Part shown: positions 44,162-53,581 of the stretch, piece by piece
Layout of the letters: each line of letters starts with the position of its first letter
Position numbering within the stretch: position 1 is the first letter of the stretch
NCBI RefSeq assembly: GCF_002302635.1
Contig: NZ_CP022387.1
Location: 1,612,001-1,676,000 of the forward strand
DNA length: 64,000 nt
Reading direction: 5' to 3'
DNA from: Capnocytophaga stomatis
Lineage (GTDB): Bacteria > Bacteroidota > Bacteroidia > Flavobacteriales > Flavobacteriaceae
Made by a program: the position numbers and the translations under genes
The notes under the pieces: generated by a model
What the model saw: the letters and a program-made list of their open reading frames with translations, nothing else
Told to the model about the DNA's origin: nothing
Databases searched by the model: none

Positions 44162-45114
44162 TATTTTTTAGGTTTGTAAAAAGATTGTTTGAATAATTCG
44201 TCTGGCTTGATTGCAAGCATCTCAATTACTGATGTTTGCTCATTTTTGTTCATAAATGCTTTGATAATTTGTAATCCGATAAAGCGTCCCACACCTCCAG
44301 GCGATTCGCTATCCAACTCCAAGTAAAATTTTGAGAAAGGAGAAGGATATATAAATCTGTTCAGTAGTTTTTTATCTGTTTGATAAAGGAGTTCATTATC
44401 AATGAAATATCTCCATATTTGCGATTCGTTTTCCACCGCCCATTTCCATTTTGTTTTGTCATATTTCAAAATTTCGGCTTCCGATTTTTTAGGGAGAAGA
44501 ACCTCAGTCAGGTACAATTTTTTTCCTTCATAAATCATATTATCCAAAAATGTAAGATGCTGACGACGAGGAACTAATTTATCTGTAAAGGATTCGGCAA
44601 CATCAATCACAATATTTTCCTTTTTTAGTTCAAAACGAATGTATTTCTGAATATTTTCGTAAAAATGATGATTTTCTCCTAAATAATTATCAATCCCAAT
44701 TAATAACAAGCTGTCTGCATAAATAACTCTGGATTGGTAATCTACCTCTGAGGTGAGTGTGATGACCTTAGGGGCTTGAAAATTAGGGAAATAATATTTG
44801 ATGTGCTGAAATAAATTTTTGATTTCTTTCTTCTCTTTTGACAAATCGCCCACATTTTTCTGAACTTCCTTGTATAGTGCTTGTCGCAAGCTATCTTTTT
44901 GAATTTCAATCCATTCGATATCACTTATGTTTGAAGTAAAAAAGAAGGGATAAGTTTTTCTCAGTTCCGGAATTTTCTCCGAAGGGGTCGCAAAAAAGAG
45001 AGAATCAAAGCGTATCGTTTCGATTTCCATCGGAATTTGAGCAATTTCTCTTTCTTTTTTGTTTCCGCACGCCATAGCGGCAAGCAATCCAGTACACAGA
45101 AGTAATTTTTTCAT
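44161..45114 (-). CDS. gldB: gliding motility lipoprotein GldB
   Basis: Start chosen at 45114 (MKKLLLCTGLL), 317 residues; an ATG three codons earlier is possible. Lipobox LAAMAC is followed by GNKKER, without the surface signal, in line with a periplasm-facing lipoprotein. The sequence matches GldB, with IDNYLGENHHFY and PGGVGRFIGLQII as landmarks. GldB is required for gliding and chitin use in Flavobacterium. In this genome nadE is not next to gldBC. Confidence 0.94.
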   Translation of the reverse strand: MKKLLLCTGLLAAMACGNKKEREIAQIPMEIETIRFDSLFFATPSEKIPELRKTYPFFFTSNISDIEWIEIQKDSLRQALYKEVQKNVGDLSKEKKEIKNLFQHIKYYFPNFQAPKVITLTSEVDYQSRVIYADSLLLIGIDNYLGENHHFYENIQKYIRFELKKENIVIDVAESFTDKLVPRRQHLTFLDNMIYEGKKLYLTEVLLPKKSEAEILKYDKTKWKWAVENESQIWRYFIDNELLYQTDKKLLNRFIYPSPFSKFYLELDSESPGGVGRFIGLQIIKAFMNKNEQTSVIEMLAIKPDELFKQSFYKPKK

Positions 45115-45140
45115 TACAAACAAAATCTAAACTATGGTGG

Positions 45141-45148
45141 CAAATATA
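45141..45148 (-). promoter_or_regulatory. -7 box of gldBC
   Basis: The minus strand reads TATATTTG (perfect), 27 nt before the gldB ATG at 45114. Confidence 0.6.
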
Positions 45149-45235
45149 TGAAAAAAATGAAAAGTAAAAAATGAGCAAAAACTGCCTGCATTTTACTTTT
45201 TCGTGATAATTAGGCGTTTATTTGTTTTTCTGTCG

Positions 45236-45243
45236 TATATTTG
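45236..45243 (+). promoter_or_regulatory. -7 box of the HMG-CoA reductase gene
   Basis: TATATTTG (perfect), 62 nt before the ATG at 45306. The upstream region is T-rich, without a TTG at the usual spacing. Confidence 0.55.
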
Positions 45244-45305
45244 CGAGGTACTTTGGATTAAAATTTGATTTTTTTAAGTTAGAAAGATAGCAAAATATTG
45301 CATAG

Positions 45306-46613
45306 ATGAAAAAAATACAAGGATTTTCAAAACTAACAAAACAACAAAAAATAGATTGGCTGTGTGAGGCGTATTTTTCGGGTGATGAGCAGGCACATTC
45401 CTATTTCGAGAAATATCACAATGCAGATGAAAACCTACAAAAATTGCACGATGAGTTTATAGAAAATGCAGTTTCTAATTATTATCTGCCCTTTGCCATA
45501 GCCCCGAATTTTGTTATAAATGGGAAAACTTACACCGTCCCGATGGTTATTGAAGAAAGTTCTGTGGTTGCTGCTGCCAGCCGAGCTGCCAAATTTTGGG
45601 AATCTCGCGGAGGATTTAAAGCTAAAGTGATTTCTACTGAAAAAAACGGACAGGTACATTTTATGTTCTATGGGGAAAAAACAGATTTGGAACGCTTTTT
45701 TAATGAAATAAAACCCAAAATGTTAGCTGATGCTCAGGTTATTACTGCCAATATGGAAAAACGAGGCGGGGGCATAACAGGCATCCGTTTGGTGGATAAA
45801 ACTTCTGAACTGGCTAACTATTATCAACTCTTTGTTACTTTTGAAACTTTGGATGCGATGGGTGCGAATTTCATCAATTCGTGTTTGGAATCTTTTTCGC
45901 AAACTTTCCGTCAGGAAGCTGTGAATTTCCCTGAAATCGATAAAAAATATGAAATTGTAATGTCCATTTTGTCAAATTACGTTCCGGAATGTTTGGTGAG
46001 GGTTGAAGTTTCTTGCCCTACAGAACGTTTAGCTGTTGCGAACTTAGGCGGAAAGGAATTTGCAGAAAAATTTGTCAGAGCAATAGCAATCGCTAATGCT
46101 GAGGTTCGTCGGGCAACGACTCATAACAAAGGGATTATGAACGGAATAGACTCGGTAATTTTAGCTACAGGAAATGATTTCCGTGCGGTGGAGGCTGGCA
46201 TTCACGCTTATGCTTCCCGAAGCGGAAAATATCAAAGTTTAACAGAGGCTTTTGTTGAAGATGATGTTTTTCATTTCAAAATAGAAGTTCCGCTCGCATT
46301 GGGTACTGTTGGCGGATTGACCAACTTGCATCCACTTGTGAAAACCGCTCTGCAAATTTTAGAAAAGCCTTCTGCTAAGGAATTAATGCAAATTGCCGCT
46401 ACGGTGGGGCTGGCTCAGAATTTTGCTGCGGTAAGTTCGCTTATTACGCTTGGCATCCAAAAAGGGCATATGAAGATGCATTTGATGAATATTTTGAATC
46501 AATTGGGTGCTAATGATGCTCAAAAGCAATATATTACAGATTATTTTAAAGATAAAACATTAACGTACAGAGATGTTTCTGCCGTTTTTGAAAGTGTACG
46601 TCATTTAAATTGA
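45306..46613 (+). CDS. mvaA: class II (degradative-type) hydroxymethylglutaryl-CoA reductase
   Basis: A 435-residue class II HMG-CoA reductase. Catalytic residues by motif are Glu in EESSVVAAAS (near 80), Lys in THNKGIMNGI, Asp in ATGNDFRAVE and His in KGHMKMHL. In Flavobacteriia this class supplies mevalonate for isoprenoid synthesis, despite the name degradative. No mevalonate kinase genes adjoin it in this window. Confidence 0.93.
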   Translation: MKKIQGFSKLTKQQKIDWLCEAYFSGDEQAHSYFEKYHNADENLQKLHDEFIENAVSNYYLPFAIAPNFVINGKTYTVPMVIEESSVVAAASRAAKFWESRGGFKAKVISTEKNGQVHFMFYGEKTDLERFFNEIKPKMLADAQVITANMEKRGGGITGIRLVDKTSELANYYQLFVTFETLDAMGANFINSCLESFSQTFRQEAVNFPEIDKKYEIVMSILSNYVPECLVRVEVSCPTERLAVANLGGKEFAEKFVRAIAIANAEVRRATTHNKGIMNGIDSVILATGNDFRAVEAGIHAYASRSGKYQSLTEAFVEDDVFHFKIEVPLALGTVGGLTNLHPLVKTALQILEKPSAKELMQIAATVGLAQNFAAVSSLITLGIQKGHMKMHLMNILNQLGANDAQKQYITDYFKDKTLTYRDVSAVFESVRHLN

Positions 46614-46649
46614 CAAATCAAATAATTATTAACTTAAAAATATTTTTCT

Positions 46650-47774
46650 ATGAAAAGACTATTTTTACTAATCGCGTTTCTATTCTTACAGAATGTGTTT
46701 GGGCAAATTACTTCGGAAGAGTTCAGTTCAAGTCGGCTTAATGACAAGCGGAAAATAGCAATTTACCTTCCTGAAGGATATTCCGAAAGAGAATCATATC
46801 CACTTTTTGTTGTGCTTGACGCAGCTTCACTTATGGAGCCTATGATTGCAGCGACACGTTATTACGAGTATCTTCAGTGTATGCCCAAAAGCATAATTGT
46901 TGGGATATTCAACACACATACAGATGTTGCCATTGCTGAAGAAGTAGGTCATCCAATGAATGAAACTGCTCAGTTTTTTGAATTTATCGGAACTGAGTTA
47001 GTGCCTTACATAAAAGGAAAATATCCAATCAATACTTTGCGAGGAATCGTGGCTTCGGAAGAAGCGGCACATTTTGCAAGTCATTATCTTTTAAGTGATA
47101 AGCCTCTGTTTAATGCCTTGATAGCATTGAATCCTAAAATTCAATCTTATATTAAAAAGTATCTTCCTGAGCAGTTTACAAAAGCAAGGCATCACAAGTT
47201 TTGTTACATCGCAACTACCGATATGGAAAACGACAAAACCTTGAAAGAAATCGAAGATTTGGATATTCAACTCAAAAAAGCTTTCAATAAAAACGTAAAT
47301 TATAACTACGAAAAATTCACGGGAACATCGCCTGAATCTGCTGATTTAATGGGTATTGCAAGAGGATTGGATTTGCTTTTTGATATTTATAAGCCAATTA
47401 CCGCAAAAGAATTTAAGGAAAAAATACAGCCCCTACAAGAAAATATTTTTCAGTATTTGGGAGAGAAATACACAAAAATTCAGAATGAACTGGGCGTGAA
47501 GAAAAAGCCGTCACTCAATGATGTTCTTGCCATTTACGATGCTATTCATCAAAGAGAAGATTGGTTATCATTATCGGATTTATCTGATTTTGTGAAAGCA
47601 AATGGATACAGTGATACGGCAATGCCAAATTTCTTCTTAGGAGAATATTATGAAAAAATAGAAGAATACAAAAAGGCGACCAGAGCGTATCAAAAAGCTT
47701 ATGGAGAGCCGAGTATTGATTTTATAAACTCCGACCTTATTAATGACCGAATAACAAACTTAAGAGGAAAATAA
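46650..47774 (+). CDS. secreted esterase-fold protein, probably catalytically inactive
   Basis: A 374-residue protein with a signal peptide ending NVFGQ and an alpha/beta-hydrolase fold like esterase D/enterochelin esterase (IAIYLPEGYSERESYPLFVVLD, ELVPYIKGKYP). The nucleophile elbow, normally G-x-S-x-G, reads VASEEAA at about residue 133, with Glu where Ser should be. The usual C-terminal His position reads SPESAD. A TPR-like helical tail (about 290-370) follows. It is probably a pseudo-enzyme or binding protein. It starts 36 bp after mvaA. Confidence 0.75.
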   Translation: MKRLFLLIAFLFLQNVFGQITSEEFSSSRLNDKRKIAIYLPEGYSERESYPLFVVLDAASLMEPMIAATRYYEYLQCMPKSIIVGIFNTHTDVAIAEEVGHPMNETAQFFEFIGTELVPYIKGKYPINTLRGIVASEEAAHFASHYLLSDKPLFNALIALNPKIQSYIKKYLPEQFTKARHHKFCYIATTDMENDKTLKEIEDLDIQLKKAFNKNVNYNYEKFTGTSPESADLMGIARGLDLLFDIYKPITAKEFKEKIQPLQENIFQYLGEKYTKIQNELGVKKKPSLNDVLAIYDAIHQREDWLSLSDLSDFVKANGYSDTAMPNFFLGEYYEKIEEYKKATRAYQKAYGEPSIDFINSDLINDRITNLRGK

Positions 47775-47804
47775 TCAAATTTTTAGTCTGATTAACAGTG
47801 AATT

Positions 47805-49163
47805 ATGAAAGTTAAAACGACATACTTTTGCCAAAACTGTGGTACTCAGTACAGTAAATGGCAAGGGCAGTGTTATGCCTGTAAGCAGTGGAATACGATT
47901 GTTGAAGAAGTAGTTCAAAAAGAAGAAAAAAAAACTTGGCAGGCTGAACCTTCTAAAGTAAAAAAAACAGCCAAATATGTATCTGTTTCTCAGATAAGTA
48001 CCCAGCAAGAAACTCGATTGAATAGCAACAATCACGAGTTGAATAATGTTCTGGGAGGAGGAATTGTTCCCGGTTCTGTGATATTACTCGGTGGTGAGCC
48101 GGGCATTGGGAAAAGTACACTTTTGCTACAAATCGCACTTAATTTGCCTTACAAAACGCTTTACGTATCGGGGGAAGAAAGCGAAAAGCAAATCAAAATG
48201 AGAGCTGACCGTATCCCACACAAGTTGGATAACTGTTTCATACTTACAGAAACAAAAACACAAAATATTTTCCATCAAATCAAAGAATTACAACCCGAAA
48301 TTGTTATAATTGATTCTATTCAAACCTTGCAAACGGATTACATCGAAGCTTCTGCGGGAAGCATTTCACAAATCAGAGAGTGTACCTCCGAGCTTATAAA
48401 ATTTGCGAAGACGACCAATACGCCAGTTATTCTTATTGGGCATATCACTAAAGACGGACAAATTGCAGGACCCAAAATTTTGGAACATATGGTGGATACG
48501 GTTCTTCAGTTCGAAGGAGACCGAAATCACGTGTATCGCATTTTACGTTCACTAAAAAATAGATTTGGTTCTACTTCAGAATTAGGTATTTATGAAATGA
48601 TGAGTAGCGGTTTGCGTGAGGTGAATAATCCGTCCGAGATTTTAATTTCCAAAACGGATGAAAACATTAGTGGAACTGCTATTGCTGCCACTTTGGAAGG
48701 AATGCGTCCGTTAATGATTGAAATACAATCACTTGTAAGTACTGCGGTTTACGGTACGCCTCAACGAAGTGCGACGGGATTTAACGCAAAGAGACTCAAT
48801 ATGTTACTCGCGGTATTGGAAAAAAGAGCTGGTTTCCGATTGGGGGCAAAAGATGTATTTTTGAACATAACAGGAGGTATCACTATTGACGATCCGGCTA
48901 CTGATTTGGGAGTTGCGATGGCAATTCTTTCTTCTAATGAAGATATTGCAATTGAGAAAAATGTCTGTTTTGCAGGTGAAGTGGGATTAGGAGGAGAAAT
49001 ACGCCCCGTGCAACGTGTGGAACAACGCATCACGGAAGCCGAAAAACTCGGATTTGAAACCATTTTTATTTCCAAATACAACAAAATAGCTCTGAAAAAT
49101 ACGGCGATAAAAATTGTAAAAGTAGCTAAAATAGAGGATGCTATTCAGGAATTATTCGGATAA
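47805..49163 (+). CDS. radA: DNA repair protein RadA
   Basis: A 452-residue protein with an N-terminal C4 zinc finger (Cys9, 12, 23, 26) and a RecA-like ATPase with Walker A GGEPGIGKST near residue 93. The RadA signature LKNRFGSTSELGIYEM is present, and a C-terminal Lon-protease-like domain (about 280-452) follows. It promotes branch migration in recombination. It is followed by a 32-bp palindromic terminator. Confidence 0.97.
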   Translation: MKVKTTYFCQNCGTQYSKWQGQCYACKQWNTIVEEVVQKEEKKTWQAEPSKVKKTAKYVSVSQISTQQETRLNSNNHELNNVLGGGIVPGSVILLGGEPGIGKSTLLLQIALNLPYKTLYVSGEESEKQIKMRADRIPHKLDNCFILTETKTQNIFHQIKELQPEIVIIDSIQTLQTDYIEASAGSISQIRECTSELIKFAKTTNTPVILIGHITKDGQIAGPKILEHMVDTVLQFEGDRNHVYRILRSLKNRFGSTSELGIYEMMSSGLREVNNPSEILISKTDENISGTAIAATLEGMRPLMIEIQSLVSTAVYGTPQRSATGFNAKRLNMLLAVLEKRAGFRLGAKDVFLNITGGITIDDPATDLGVAMAILSSNEDIAIEKNVCFAGEVGLGGEIRPVQRVEQRITEAEKLGFETIFISKYNKIALKNTAIKIVKVAKIEDAIQELFG

Positions 49164-49166
49164 GCC

Positions 49167-49198
49167 CAAAAGCTCAAATTTTAAAATTTGAGCTTTTG
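49167..49198. terminator. bidirectional terminator between radA and a small minus-strand gene
   Basis: A 32-bp perfect palindrome (CAAAAGCTCAAATTTT and its complement) sits directly after radA and just past the stop of the convergent 43-codon gene. Confidence 0.8.
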
Positions 49199-49203
49199 AA
49201 AAC

Positions 49204-49335
49204 CTATTTTTTCTTCTTTCCACTGCGGAAAAATAACACAGTCATAACGATAAACCCGATACAAACAAGTCCGAAAAAACCGATAATGATGCTGCCAGCA
49301 GTGTGGTCATAAAGTGCAATGTTTTGAGGTATCAT
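49204..49335 (-). CDS. 43-residue single-pass membrane protein
   Basis: A short frame (ATG at 49335, TAG at 49204) encoding MIPQNIALYDHT, a hydrophobic helix at about 14-36 (GSIIIGFFGLVCIGFIVMTV) and a basic tail RSGKKKK. The amphipathic start, clean helix and positive-inside tail look like a real small membrane protein, and the frame ends at a shared terminator. I do not recognise the family. Confidence 0.55.
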   Translation of the reverse strand: MIPQNIALYDHTAGSIIIGFFGLVCIGFIVMTVLFFRSGKKKK

Positions 49336-49560
49336 ATTAAATAGTGAATTTGAAGTGGCTAATTTATAGCTTTTTAGTGTCGAAAAATATGATATTTGTC
49401 ATAATTTGAGTGTTTGAAGTGATTTTTTGTATTTAAATTATTGGTTATTAATGAATTGTTCTGCTATTTTGAGTTGTTTTAAAAAATATTTCTGCAAAAT
49501 ACGAGTTATTTCTATTTTCGTCTGTAAGCCAAATCATTTAAATTTTTGAGAAATAAATCT

Positions 49561-49568
49561 TACATTTG
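49561..49568 (+). promoter_or_regulatory. -7 box of the sigma-54 activator gene
   Basis: TACATTTG (perfect TAnnTTTG), 33 nt before the ATG at 49602. The activator itself is therefore read by the housekeeping polymerase. Confidence 0.6.
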
Positions 49569-49601
49569 CAACGTTGAACTACTATTAAGGCGAGGATACT
49601 G

Positions 49602-50858
49602 ATGGAAAATATACAGGCTATAAAACAACGGTTTAGCATCATCGGGAATAACCCAAAACTTAACCGAGCTATTGAAAAAGCAATACAAGTTGCTCCAACG
49701 GATATTTCGGTGTTGGTTACGGGAGAAAGTGGCGTGGGAAAGGAATCTATCCCGAGAATAATACATTCTCTGTCTTTGCGAAAACACGGTAAATACATCG
49801 CTGTGAACTGTGGTGCTATTCCGGAAGGAACGATTGATTCTGAGCTATTTGGTCACGAAAAGGGAGCTTTTACAGGTGCAACTTCTACTCGTAGCGGATA
49901 TTTTGAAGAAGCCGATGGAGGAACCATTTTTTTGGACGAGGTGGGCGAGCTTCCGTTAACCACGCAAGTGAGGTTACTTCGTGTGCTTGAAAATGGCGAA
50001 TTTATTAAAGTAGGTTTGTCAGTTGTACAGAAAACCAACGTTCGTATTGTGGCTGCAACGAACGTAAATTTGTTTGAAGCCATCAAAAAAGGAAAGTTTC
50101 GTGAGGATTTATACTATCGTTTGAACACAGTTGAGATTTATTTGCCTCCGCTTCGTGAACGAAAAGAAGATATTCATCTGTTATTCCGAAAATTTGCCTC
50201 TGATTCTGCCGAAAAATACAAAATGCCTCCGATTAAGCTAACCGATGATGCGGTAAATTTACTTTTAAATTATCGATGGAGTGGAAATATACGTGAATTA
50301 CGAAATATTGCGGAGAAGGTTTCGGTTTTGGAAAGAAAAAGAGATATTTCAGCAGCAATTTTACGAGAATATTTGCCCGAAGAAGGAACAAACTTGCCAA
50401 CAGTGGTAGGAACAACCCGAAGTGAAAGTGAATTCAGTAACGAGCGGGAGATATTATATAAGGTGTTGTTTGATATGAAAAACGACCTGAATGATTTGAA
50501 AAAATTAACCTTAGAATTGCTACAACACGATAATTCTCAGAAAGTTAAAGAAGATAATAAAGGACTGATTCACAGGATATACGGAGAAAGTTCACATCCA
50601 ACGGAAGTTACCCCCGTGGTTTCTATAATTCCGGTGGAGCGAGTACAACCTTTGCGAGATATTTCTGATAAGGAGGAACTGTATGATTATGAGGAAGATA
50701 TAACTGAAGAACCTCTTTCCTTACAAGATAAAGAATTGGAATTGATTATCAAAGCTTTGGAAAGAAATGGAGGAAAGCGAAAGGAAGCAGCGAAGGAGTT
50801 AGGTATCTCAGAAAGAACTCTTTACCGAAAGATTAAACAGTACAATCTGGATTTGTAA
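49602..50858 (+). CDS. sigma-54-dependent transcriptional activator without sensor domain
   Basis: A 418-residue protein made of an AAA+ domain (about 12-240) and a C-terminal Fis-type helix-turn-helix (about 380-415, RKEAAKELGISERTLYRKI). Walker A is GESGVGKE at 41-48. The sigma-54 contact loop GAFTGA is at 88-93, Walker B is GTIFLDEVGE, and the arginine-finger region is FREDLYYRLN. It has no receiver, GAF or PAS domain, so activity is probably set by level or partner. A long acidic linker (about 270-375) joins the two parts. No target is apparent. Confidence 0.93.
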   Translation: MENIQAIKQRFSIIGNNPKLNRAIEKAIQVAPTDISVLVTGESGVGKESIPRIIHSLSLRKHGKYIAVNCGAIPEGTIDSELFGHEKGAFTGATSTRSGYFEEADGGTIFLDEVGELPLTTQVRLLRVLENGEFIKVGLSVVQKTNVRIVAATNVNLFEAIKKGKFREDLYYRLNTVEIYLPPLRERKEDIHLLFRKFASDSAEKYKMPPIKLTDDAVNLLLNYRWSGNIRELRNIAEKVSVLERKRDISAAILREYLPEEGTNLPTVVGTTRSESEFSNEREILYKVLFDMKNDLNDLKKLTLELLQHDNSQKVKEDNKGLIHRIYGESSHPTEVTPVVSIIPVERVQPLRDISDKEELYDYEEDITEEPLSLQDKELELIIKALERNGGKRKEAAKELGISERTLYRKIKQYNLDL

Positions 50859-50985
50859 ATATAGATTCTTAAGATAGTAGAAATCAATATTTTTGATGAT
50901 AAAATCGTTGAAGATATTGATTTTTATATAACTTATTTTTTAGATTATAATTAAATTAAATAAAAATAATTTTAAAATATTAAAA

Positions 50986-53178
50986 ATGACTTTGTCTGTT
51001 TGGCGTTACGCTCATTTGGCTTTGGCTTTGTTGGGTTCTGTTTTCATCCTAATTGCTTCTGTAACAGGAATGATTTTGGCTTTTGAGTCTGTCGTGAATC
51101 ATTCTAAAGCTTTAAAAAGTGTTGATTTGGATGATGTTAACTTAAAAGAAACGATTATTTCTTTGAAGGAAAAATATTCGGAAATCCTTACTTTGAAAAT
51201 AGATGAAAACGAGTTTGTTCAGGCTGAAGTTGTTGATAACGAGGGGAATAATTCTGTTTTCTACATCAATCCCAAAACAGCTGAAAAAATCGGAGAAACC
51301 TTCAAAAGAGCCGAGATTTTCACCTTTTCACAGACGTTGCACCGCTCGCTTTTTATGGGAAAAACGGGGCGTGTTATTATGGCGGTGGCTTCTTTTCTGC
51401 TTATGATGATTGCTTTTTCAGGTATTTTTCTGATTATCAGGAAACAGAAAAGCTGGAAGCATTTTTTTCGTAACATTGTGAAGGAGAGCTTTTTTCCGTA
51501 CTATCATACAATTTTCGGCAGGTGGGTTTTGGTGCCTATTTTCATCATTACTTTTACGGGATTTTACCTTTCTTTGGAAGGATTTTCGCTATTGCCAGCG
51601 GAAGAATCTTTGGAGGAAGTGAACGCCGATTTGCTTTTGGAAGAGCCTAAAAAAGAGATTTCGGACTTTGTGACATTTGAGGTTCCTTTGTCAAAAGTTC
51701 GTAAAGTGGAATTTCCTCTTTTTGAAGATGTTGAAGAATTCTATCGGATAGAAATGATAGATAAGAAGTTGATAATTAATCAGTTTACAGGAGAAGTGCT
51801 TCGCCAGTCCGATTCTCTTTTAACAAAGATTATTTCGCATTACAGCCTAATTTTGCATACGGGTCGCGGTACTTTAATTTGGTCTTTTGTGCTGTTTTTG
51901 TCCTGCATTGGGATATTGTTTTTTATTTACTCAGGATTTGCAATTACGCTAAAACGCAGAAAATCAAAGATTAAGAATACTTTTAAGAAGGAAGAATGCA
52001 CGCATATAATCCTTGTAGGTTCGGAGGGAGGAACTACTTTTGTTTTTGCCAATATGCTTCATAATGAATTGATTAGGTTGGGAAAGAAAAGTTTTCTGGC
52101 AGAAATGAACGCTTTTTCTCTTTACGAAAATATGGAACATTTAATTGTGATGACTTCAACCTATGGTCAAGGAAATGAGCCTTTTAACGCTACAAAATTT
52201 AAAAAATTATGGCAAGAAAATGAGGTTAAGAATCCTTTTTGGTTTTCTGTTGTGGGCTTTGGTTCGTTGGCTTATCCTGATTTCTGCAAATATGCCTACG
52301 AGGTTGATGAGTTGTTGAGAAAGTCTTTAAAAGGAAAATCTTTTGTTGATATACATACAGTTAATAATCAGTCCTTTGAGTCATTTTCTCACTGGGCAAA
52401 CTTATGGGCTGAAAAACAAGGAATTGTATTGCAATTGCCGGCTGAAATGATTTTGAGGAAGAGACGAAAACAATTTGATTTTAAGGTAGTTAAAAAAACA
52501 GATATTCAGTGTGATGAAACATTTTTGCTTGTTTTAAAGCCTATTGATAAAGTGAATTTTGAATCTGGAGATTTACTTGCCGTAACGCCCGATACTGATG
52601 GTCGTGAACGATTGTATTCCATTGGTAAAACCATTGATAATGAGGTGTTATTAAGTATCAAACGTCACGAAAAGGGAATTGTATCAAATTTTCTAAATAA
52701 TTTAAAATCAGGAGATTTATTGAAAGCAGGATTGGAGGTTAATCAAGAATTTCACTTTCCTAAAAAAATGAATCAGGTGGCTTGTATTGCTACGGGAACA
52801 GGGATTGCTCCTTTTTTGGGAATGGTTGAAAACAATAAGAAGCAAATTCCTATAACGCTCATTTGGGGAGGAAAAAACAGGGAATCGTTTGATATTTACC
52901 GCGAAACCATTTTGAAAAATGTGTCCGAGAAAAGGATTTCAGATTTGCATTTGGCTTTCTCTCGTTCTGAAAATAAATGCTATGTGCAGGATATTGTTCG
53001 GGAAAAGGCTTTATTTTTCGCAAAACTACTTGAAAATAATGGAGTTGTAATGATTTGTGGTTCTGTTGCAATGCAAAAAGGAGTAATTGCTACTCTTGAA
53101 AGTATCTGTGAAAAACATTTAGGAAAATCCCTGAGTTATTTCCAAAACAAAGGGCAAATCCGGATGGATTGCTATTAA
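50986..53178 (+). CDS. PepSY membrane protein fused to flavodoxin and NADPH-flavin reductase domains
   Basis: A 730-residue three-part electron-transfer protein. The PepSY-type membrane part (about 1-330) has four helices at roughly 8-32, 135-155, 185-205 and 300-325, with periplasmic PepSY segments between them. The flavodoxin domain (about 335-480) contains MTSTYGQGNEP. The ferredoxin-NADP reductase-like domain (about 500-730) has RERLYSIG for FAD, ATGTGIAPFLG for NADPH and MICGSVAMQKG. It probably passes NADPH electrons across the inner membrane to reduce ferric-siderophore or haem iron. PepSY partners normally accompany DUF4374/TonB operons, as at 13480-18963. Confidence 0.9.
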   Translation: MTLSVWRYAHLALALLGSVFILIASVTGMILAFESVVNHSKALKSVDLDDVNLKETIISLKEKYSEILTLKIDENEFVQAEVVDNEGNNSVFYINPKTAEKIGETFKRAEIFTFSQTLHRSLFMGKTGRVIMAVASFLLMMIAFSGIFLIIRKQKSWKHFFRNIVKESFFPYYHTIFGRWVLVPIFIITFTGFYLSLEGFSLLPAEESLEEVNADLLLEEPKKEISDFVTFEVPLSKVRKVEFPLFEDVEEFYRIEMIDKKLIINQFTGEVLRQSDSLLTKIISHYSLILHTGRGTLIWSFVLFLSCIGILFFIYSGFAITLKRRKSKIKNTFKKEECTHIILVGSEGGTTFVFANMLHNELIRLGKKSFLAEMNAFSLYENMEHLIVMTSTYGQGNEPFNATKFKKLWQENEVKNPFWFSVVGFGSLAYPDFCKYAYEVDELLRKSLKGKSFVDIHTVNNQSFESFSHWANLWAEKQGIVLQLPAEMILRKRRKQFDFKVVKKTDIQCDETFLLVLKPIDKVNFESGDLLAVTPDTDGRERLYSIGKTIDNEVLLSIKRHEKGIVSNFLNNLKSGDLLKAGLEVNQEFHFPKKMNQVACIATGTGIAPFLGMVENNKKQIPITLIWGGKNRESFDIYRETILKNVSEKRISDLHLAFSRSENKCYVQDIVREKALFFAKLLENNGVVMICGSVAMQKGVIATLESICEKHLGKSLSYFQNKGQIRMDCY

Positions 53179-53490
53179 ACAAAATGCTTAAAAAAACGCT
53201 TATTTCGGTCTAAGTTATCAACAACAAATGTTGAAAACTTTGCGAAAATTTGTTTCCGAAATCTTAAAAATTTCATAATTAACAATATCTTTAGAATCTG
53301 ACTTTGAAAATTCCGTTAAGGAATATTATTTTTTATTTACTTAGTTTTATGGAATAAAATTCTTTTAATTTTATTTTTATTAGAATAAATTTATTTTAAA
53401 TTTTGTTTTGTATGGGATTGTCTGTTTTTTAGGAATAAAAAGGAATTAGTTAATAATTGTGTTTTTGAGAGTCTCCTATTAATGTGAGGT
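53179..53490. other. AT-rich gap before the adhesin cluster
   Basis: It contains runs of A and T with stops in every frame. No gene, GC-rich hairpin or repeat was recognised. Confidence 0.6.
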
Positions 53491-53519
53491 TTTGATTTTG
53501 ATTAATTTTTGTACATTTG
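53491..53519 (+). promoter_or_regulatory. promoter of the adhesin cluster
   Basis: TTTG at 53491-53494, a 17-nt spacer and TACATTTG at 53512-53519 match the consensus at the short end of the spacing range. The first ATG of the cluster is at 53582. Confidence 0.7.
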
Positions 53520-53581
53520 TCTTGTTAAATATGCTTTGTAAGGAGTGTATTTTTAGAATTGTTTAGTAAAGATTTTGCACA

